The notes under the pieces: model-generated
Databases searched by the model: none
Seen by the model: only the letters and a program-made list of their open reading frames with translations
What the model was told of the DNA's origin: nothing
Origin: Setoptus koraiensis
Lineage: Eukaryota > Arthropoda
Direction: 5' to 3'
Assembly: GCA_048013815.1 (NCBI GenBank)
Contig: CM106586.1
Location: forward strand, 14,446,001-14,510,000
DNA: 64,000 nucleotides
Position numbers and translations under genes: made by a program
Shown: one piece after another, positions 58,704 through 64,000 of the stretch
How the letters are laid out: every line of letters begins with the position of its first letter
How positions within the stretch are numbered: position 1 is the stretch's first letter

Positions 58704-61700
58704 CGTCAAGTGTGCCCGTCACCGAGAGGATCCAAGAGTGGCCCACGCGTAGAAAGAGACTTGGCGCAAAGACTCAACGCGCCAGACGAAAACAACCAAT
58801 CTCCGCTGGGGCTCGCAAGCCTCAATAACTGTCAAGACTGTGCGACGCTGATGCTGCCGGCCTCCGGCTCGAGCCCGCCAACCGCCGAGGCCAGCATTCG
58901 AAATGCGAAAGCGTCACCAAAAATCCGCTCGGAAGGATGCTACTCGAGCCGAACTGGCAGGCCTGTCGCGTCAGTATCCGATTTGGCCAATTGAGAAATC
59001 AGTTTCTTTCCTCTTTTTTTTTCTCTCTCTCTCTCCCCGGCTCCCGCTAATACAAGCCGTCACATCGACGGATTAGCCACTGTCGCTGTTGTGCGCTGTT
59101 TCGAGCTGGAATTGTTGTCGCTGCTGCGAGAAAAGAACGGGGACCCTTATTAGGCCCAATCTTATTATCCATGATACCATTATCATAAGGCGAAACTCTT
59201 GTGCGACTCTCAAATTCGCAAAGAATTTCAGTAGCATGCTGGCTAATTGCTTTGGCAGAGCTGACAGGAATACGGATGAATCTTGTGGCGCACGACCTGT
59301 GTCGCTAGGGCGAAATTCTCGCCATTTTCAACCAGCTTACTCTTTGAATGTCTAGACTGGACCAAAGATCAGAGAAATTTAGTGAGAAATCCTCGCTAAA
59401 CCACTGATTTTGTGTCTAACACATCTATTTCGTCTCTCATACGTGGCAGCGGTTATAAGCGCACAATGTCCGGTGCCCCGTTCTGTTCATCTATCTCCGC
59501 GAAAACTCTCGAGCCCCGTTGTATGATACAACTTGTATCTGACGTAGTGTGCCGGCTTGAATGGTTTCAGCCAAATGCCTTTTAATTTCAGAAATAAAGG
59601 GTATTTTCTGCTAATTGGCCATAATGGGGGCACTTTGTCAGAAACAGATGCAAAAGGCATGCCCAAAGCAGCCGACCGGGGACCCGTACCCGGCAGCCTA
59701 ATCGGGCCCAGATGGGCCTGTTCGGGCGTGGGCGAGGGCTCAAGGGTATTTGGCGGACTTCAATAACAAACCGATTCGTGCCTGTTGATAATAAAAAAAA
59801 TCCACCAAAAAATCTCTCGCTTCACAACACCAACCCGCTTTGTACCTGATACCAGTTTTTTTTGCCGACACTCGTGCGAATCTGGCTTCCAAACTCAGAC
59901 CAAACCCGCCCAAGGAGATATCTTTACCCGTTCGCTGGTGCCCGCAAGCTGATGGGGTACTCAAAGCTTTACCCGAAACGTAGCCGCTGCACAACTGGAA
60001 TCATTCATTGCCAATGAATCATTGGTCAGCTTTTTCGTCGCAGAACGTGGAAATTGGCAAGTCTAATTTAAACGAAAAAGTTTTTTCAAAGACGGGTCTG
60101 TCTGAATGAGAGCCACTTTTTGCGCACGCCGTTTCGTGACGTGCAGCACGTCTATGCGCGAATGGTAATCTCAAATTCTTTCGAAATTGTTAGTTTAGCG
60201 CTTAGAAGAGCTAGCGAACAGGCGAACGTACAAATTGATTTTAGGTGTGCGACGATAATCGAAATAGGCTGGCTCCTTATACAACTGGATTCAACACAAT
60301 TCAACGGAAGCTTTTCGATTTCGGTCGGTCTCGATGAGCGCCGAAAAAAACGTGACTGCCGTTTATGGGGCCGCAAAAAGTTTCAACTTGACCTCAATGT
60401 GTTTTACCTGCGGTAAAATACATGATTGAGCGGAAGCTAATCATGTATTTTCATTCAATCAGTTTGTCTATCGGTCAAGTTGGGGCAACAGCTTCGCGTT
60501 GGCCGATGATTAGATTGACTAGTTAGTTTAGCGAAGTTGACGAGCGTATAAACAAAGCTCTTGTCTGGTGTAACGATGTCTGCCAGCGAAAGCATGTGTT
60601 TTTTAAAGAACACCACACGCTCAGTGCACATTTGATATTACTTTCATTATACTTATGCAACCAATCGGTTTGTTTTCGAAGCGCCCCTCAAATCCCCAGA
60701 GGGAGCGCACAGTGATAGCATTGTATTCATTCATGTTGCAAAGAGATTTTAAATAGAATGACATATTGTTTTACTTGCACGATACGAGCACACAAGATAA
60801 AAACTGGCTGCTCTTTTGTTCAGCAGAGCTTGACAAATTATCCCATGCGAGCATCTCTGAAAATCATGTCGCTCTCTCAGGTGGCCGACAAGGTTGCTCA
60901 CAACAAAGGTTGTCATACGATACTATGGAGTGGTATATGCTAGTGGCGTATGGTGTCGGCTTGAGTAAATTGTTGGCGCTCGTCTAGACAAATCAGACCG
61001 CAAAAAGAAGAGACGAAAAACAAGTGCAGTTGTCCTTGAGGGCAGATTTACTTCCAGTGAAAAAAAAAAGAAGGAAAGACGATCGTCTCGAGCTAATCTT
61101 ATCGGCTAAACCTGTCGTTTGTTGTAACAAGGTATCGGCTCCTGTAGCCGTCGGAGATTACGTGCTCCCGTCTGCGGCAATGATTTGCGGCAATAGTAAA
61201 AGGTTTCCAGCAACGAGTTGATTGGTTTCAAATTGTGCCTTGCTCGACCGAGCCACTCGTGGCCGACGGATATCAGCTCCAGATCTTGGTCAGACTCGTA
61301 ATGGCATGCACTCGAAAAAGCAGACAAAATTCACGATGACCGCTCGGCGATCATTTCGAAATAACAGAAAGCGACGGGGGAGCTAGTAAAATATCGTAAA
61401 ATGGGCACTAAAAATAGCAATAATCAACAAATAAATGAGACTAATGAATGGTCAGAGGTATTTGTGCCGACAATTAGGCACTGGTCAAGCTCAACAACAA
61501 AGCAGTGATTTTAACATGACTGGATAAATGTCGAACAGGCTCGGAAAAGGGCTCTAGCGGCGTTGTCGCGACTCGCCACCAACAGCAAACGAGTCGACTT
61601 TTATGGTCGAACAACGGTGAATAACGTCGGCGAGGAGCATCGTTAGACACGGAATAGATTGGCTGTTTGGCTGTCTGTGTGCAATTAATCTTGATTAGGC

Positions 61701-62199
61701 TGGCAGTTTATTGTTTTTACAGTATAGGAAAAGTGTGATAGTGCGAGAGTATCAGCACGAGCTCGCGCTGTCGTTTATTACCTGTGAAAAAAGTTGTGAG
61801 TAAAAAACGAAAATGTTTGTATATATGTGTTAAGCGTCATTTTGGCAGACAGCAAAAGCGACGACAGACGGCACAAGCTCGTGCTCGTGCCAGCCCCTCA
61901 AGCTCGGGCTCGTGCCAGCGCCCTCAAGCTCGAGCGAGAGGGACTTGCCAGTGGCAGCTACAGCGGCAGAGGGCGAGCCTCGTAAGCCCGACATCGAGCC
62001 ACCATTATGTGCTCTCATTTTGCGCCGGCAGAGTGGCAGATATTATGTGTGTTATTATGTGAGTCAGTGGCTCACATAATCGAAACGGTGCCAAGATTGG
62101 CCCGCAACCAAACAGACCGGGTCTAGACAGACGGCGTCGAGAGGCGCCCAAATAAAGACACAGGCGAAGCAAATAAAAAGTGGCTTAAGTCTGGCAACA

Positions 62200-62285
62200 T
62201 CAACAGCAGCAGCAACAACGACAGCAACAACGACAGGGGCAACAACAACAACAACAACAACAGCAACAACAACAACAACAACAGC

Positions 62286-62373
<88 letters not shown>

Positions 62374-62395
62374 AGAGCAGCGGCAACAACAACTG
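62200..62395. repeat. CAA/CAG triplet tract of about 195 bp
   Basis: Nearly pure caa with interspersed cag. On the plus strand one frame reads as poly-Gln ending QLQCAASSNH then stop, but nothing recognisable precedes it. It may be plain microsatellite or a Gln-rich exon of an unseen gene. Confidence 0.85.
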
Positions 62396-63004
62396 CAGTG
62401 TGCAGCATCTAGTAATCATTAGTTAGAAGTCATTCGATCGAGCTGCCGCTAACACCTCGCAGCTGGTTGTTATGTAACTGTAAACAAACAGGAAAGGTTT
62501 CGAGCGAGCGAGCGGCCGGGCAGGGCAAGCAAAAGATAGGAGAAAAAGAAAGGGGAAAACAGATCGAACCAAAGATTCTTTTCGTTTTAACAGGCAGCTT
62601 TTGGCCCGCTAGACACAATTAAAACTGCAACAGCAACGCGCTGTCTCCATCGAGACCATCAGATATCTCGGATAAACGTCTCGAGAGGACGGGGGCCCCT
62701 TTTGAGTGTGCGTGTGTGCACCCAGGGGTCTAAGCTGGCTGCTTATTTGTGTGCATTGCATCACGGCCAAAAGCGGCACGAGAGACAGGCAGCAAGAGCT
62801 TGTGAAAATTCGAAGAATCGAAACGCCAAGCAGCGCCTTCCAGCCGCAGCAGCAGAGGTACAAACGGGGCGAAATTGTCACATGTACGAGATTATTGGTG
62901 GTCATCGAACGCACTCACATTTGAGACACTCGTTTATTTTTCATCATTTGCCACCCGTGCAACAACTCGACAAGTTGCGCGTGCAAATTGTGGCCCCAAC
63001 GACG

Positions 63005-63044
63005 GGGCCCCAATTCGCATTGGCGCGCCCAACAATTGGGGCCC
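63005..63044. repeat. Inverted repeat with 11-bp arms GGGCCCCAATT / AATTGGGGCCC
   Basis: Exact arms at 63005-63015 and 63034-63044. The 18-base loop itself contains a short TTGG/CCAA pairing around a cgcg. Confidence 0.85.
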
Positions 63045-63354
63045 AGCGGGCCTCACAATGGTAGCCTCGGCAATGGGGATAAAAGCAAGATAAAAGCAAT
63101 TTCGCACACTAGAGGTAAAGAGTGGAAGATTGCAGCCGAGGCAACTGCTAACACGCCAATATTGATTGTATGTGACAGGTAGTTAGACTCACAAATAGCA
63201 GTTTTCTCTTTCGCTGTGGCTACCATTTAACACTGACACACGCTGGCTGCTTGTGTCAGCTTAAGTCTCTTAAATAATAAAATCAAACATAAATAACGAC
63301 ACAGTGCGCCGCCGTTTCATTTGCACCGCCACCATTAAGGTCTGCCGGCACTCA

Positions 63355-63411
63355 GGCGGCCAGCGAAATCGGCGGCCAGCGAAATCGGCGGCCAGCGAAA
63401 TCAGCGGCCAG
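63355..63411. repeat. Tandem repeat of 16 bp, about 3.5 copies
   Basis: Three identical units of ggcggccagcgaaatc and a partial fourth with one change. Confidence 0.9.
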
Positions 63412-63951
63412 AACGGAAATAAACAGACAGTGGCTGCGGTGTAAAAAGAAACAACTTTGCTCGACACACACACACACGCACACACAAATAATTCTAATGA
63501 GTTCCGTCGCAACTTTGAGAGTTCTCTCGAGCGAAGTTCTTTCTTTTATGGCGCTGCTGTAGCAGCCTCATGTGTGTGCGTTCCATTTGCTTGATTCGAT
63601 TTGCTTCGAAGGGGTTCGAACTTCGAACAGGTTCCAAATTAGAATTTGCTCGGCTCGGCTCGATTCGTTTCGTTTCACTCTGATTCGATCGTCGCGAATG
63701 GACGGTTATTTTTGAAAAGTTCAACGCACGGCTCGCCGGCTATCATTTGCGACCATTCGCCAACTAGCAACTTTGCCTTGGTCCAATGATATCCATATTA
63801 GGCCGGCTCCGACTGCCGGCGCAGCAGTGAACAAGCTCAGCCAAGGGACCCGGCTAGACACACTCAAGTGGCAGCGCCGAGACACAAAAGCGCATACAAA
63901 AGCGCCACAACCGAAATCGGCCAGCGTAGAGTGTTGTGTACACTCACACTG

Positions 63952-63994
63952 TTGGACGGCACACCATTGGACGGCATACCATTGGACGGCACAC
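63952..63994. repeat. Tandem repeat of 15 bp, about 2.9 copies
   Basis: Units of ttggacggcacacca at the right edge of the window; the array may continue outside it. Confidence 0.85.
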
Positions 63995-64000
63995 GGAGAA

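Larger units (their letters stand above)
48459..64000. other. 15.5 kb without a recognised gene; probable 5' region of the giant gene
   Basis: Both strands carry many open frames of 60-200 codons, but none has recognisable protein motifs; most run through GC-rich or simple repeats. Because the giant exon lacks a start codon at its 5' edge, its first exon(s), first intron and promoter should lie here. I could not identify them. GC-rich patches occur at about 48650-48760, 49600-50100 and 50780-50940; AT-rich stretches occur at 53.4-54.3 kb and 59-61.5 kb. Micro- and minisatellites and several GGGGCC-containing hairpins are listed separately. Confidence 0.5.

Noticed and set aside
62123-62419. 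Poly-Leu/poly-Val frames on the minus strand and poly-Gln on the plus strand
   Set aside because: They are readings of a CAA/CAG microsatellite without non-repetitive coding sequence on either side.
63600-63640. GGTTCGAA sequence resembling a tRNA B box
   Set aside because: No A box or cloverleaf around it; it is a small inverted repeat of ttcgaa.
1-64000. CRISPR arrays, rRNA, retroviral or LTR elements, LINE proteins
   Set aside because: No regularly spaced identical repeats with unique spacers, no rRNA-like sequence, and no reverse transcriptase, integrase or capsid-like protein in any frame.

Overview
The window is nuclear DNA of an animal, most likely an arthropod and probably an intron-poor mite-like chelicerate. 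This rests on a gustatory-receptor-like gene with phase-0 introns near its C terminus, a LEV-10-like CUB/LDLa membrane protein, a scabrous/angiopoietin-like fibrinogen-domain protein, and eukaryotic housekeeping genes (cullin-1, gamma-tubulin complex component 3, V-ATPase subunit D). Several of these are normally intron-rich but here occupy a single exon. Where introns are visible in the left part they are about 100-170 bp. The species cannot be fixed from the sequence alone.

Layout. The left third (1-24 kb) is AT-rich and gene-dense: a five-exon alpha-carbonic anhydrase (+), a single-exon fibrinogen-related protein (-), CUL1 (+), a two-exon five-CUB/LDLa/TM protein (+), a three-exon gustatory-receptor-like 7TM protein (+), single-exon GCP3 (-), a small MITE-like element in the bidirectional promoter, and single-exon V-ATPase D (+). 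The genes are unrelated in pathway; there is no operon.

From about 24 kb to the right edge the DNA is GC-richer and full of GGCC/GGGGCC motifs, mini- and microsatellites. It appears to be dominated by one very large gene on the minus strand. Its core is an uninterrupted reading frame of about 15.65 kb (32810-48458; over 5,200 codons) coding for a low-complexity protein with many Q, N, D, S, A, G and H tracts and repeated R-R-x-S motifs. A phase-1 donor at its end matches a phase-1 acceptor of a 590-nt exon (31181-31770). That exon's phase-0 donor matches a strong phase-0 acceptor at 24273, giving a terminal exon that stops at 23095 with a poly(A) signal at 22974-22979. If joined, the visible part encodes about 5,800 residues. 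The giant exon has no ATG at its 5' end, so one or more 5' exons and the promoter probably lie to the right, in the 15.5 kb (48.5-64 kb) where I find no convincing coding sequence.

I saw no tRNA, rRNA, CRISPR array, retroviral or LTR element. The candidates for undescribed biology are the giant disordered-protein gene, the histidine-rich domain inserted into an otherwise complete carbonic anhydrase, and the recurring GGGGCC-type hairpins of the right half.
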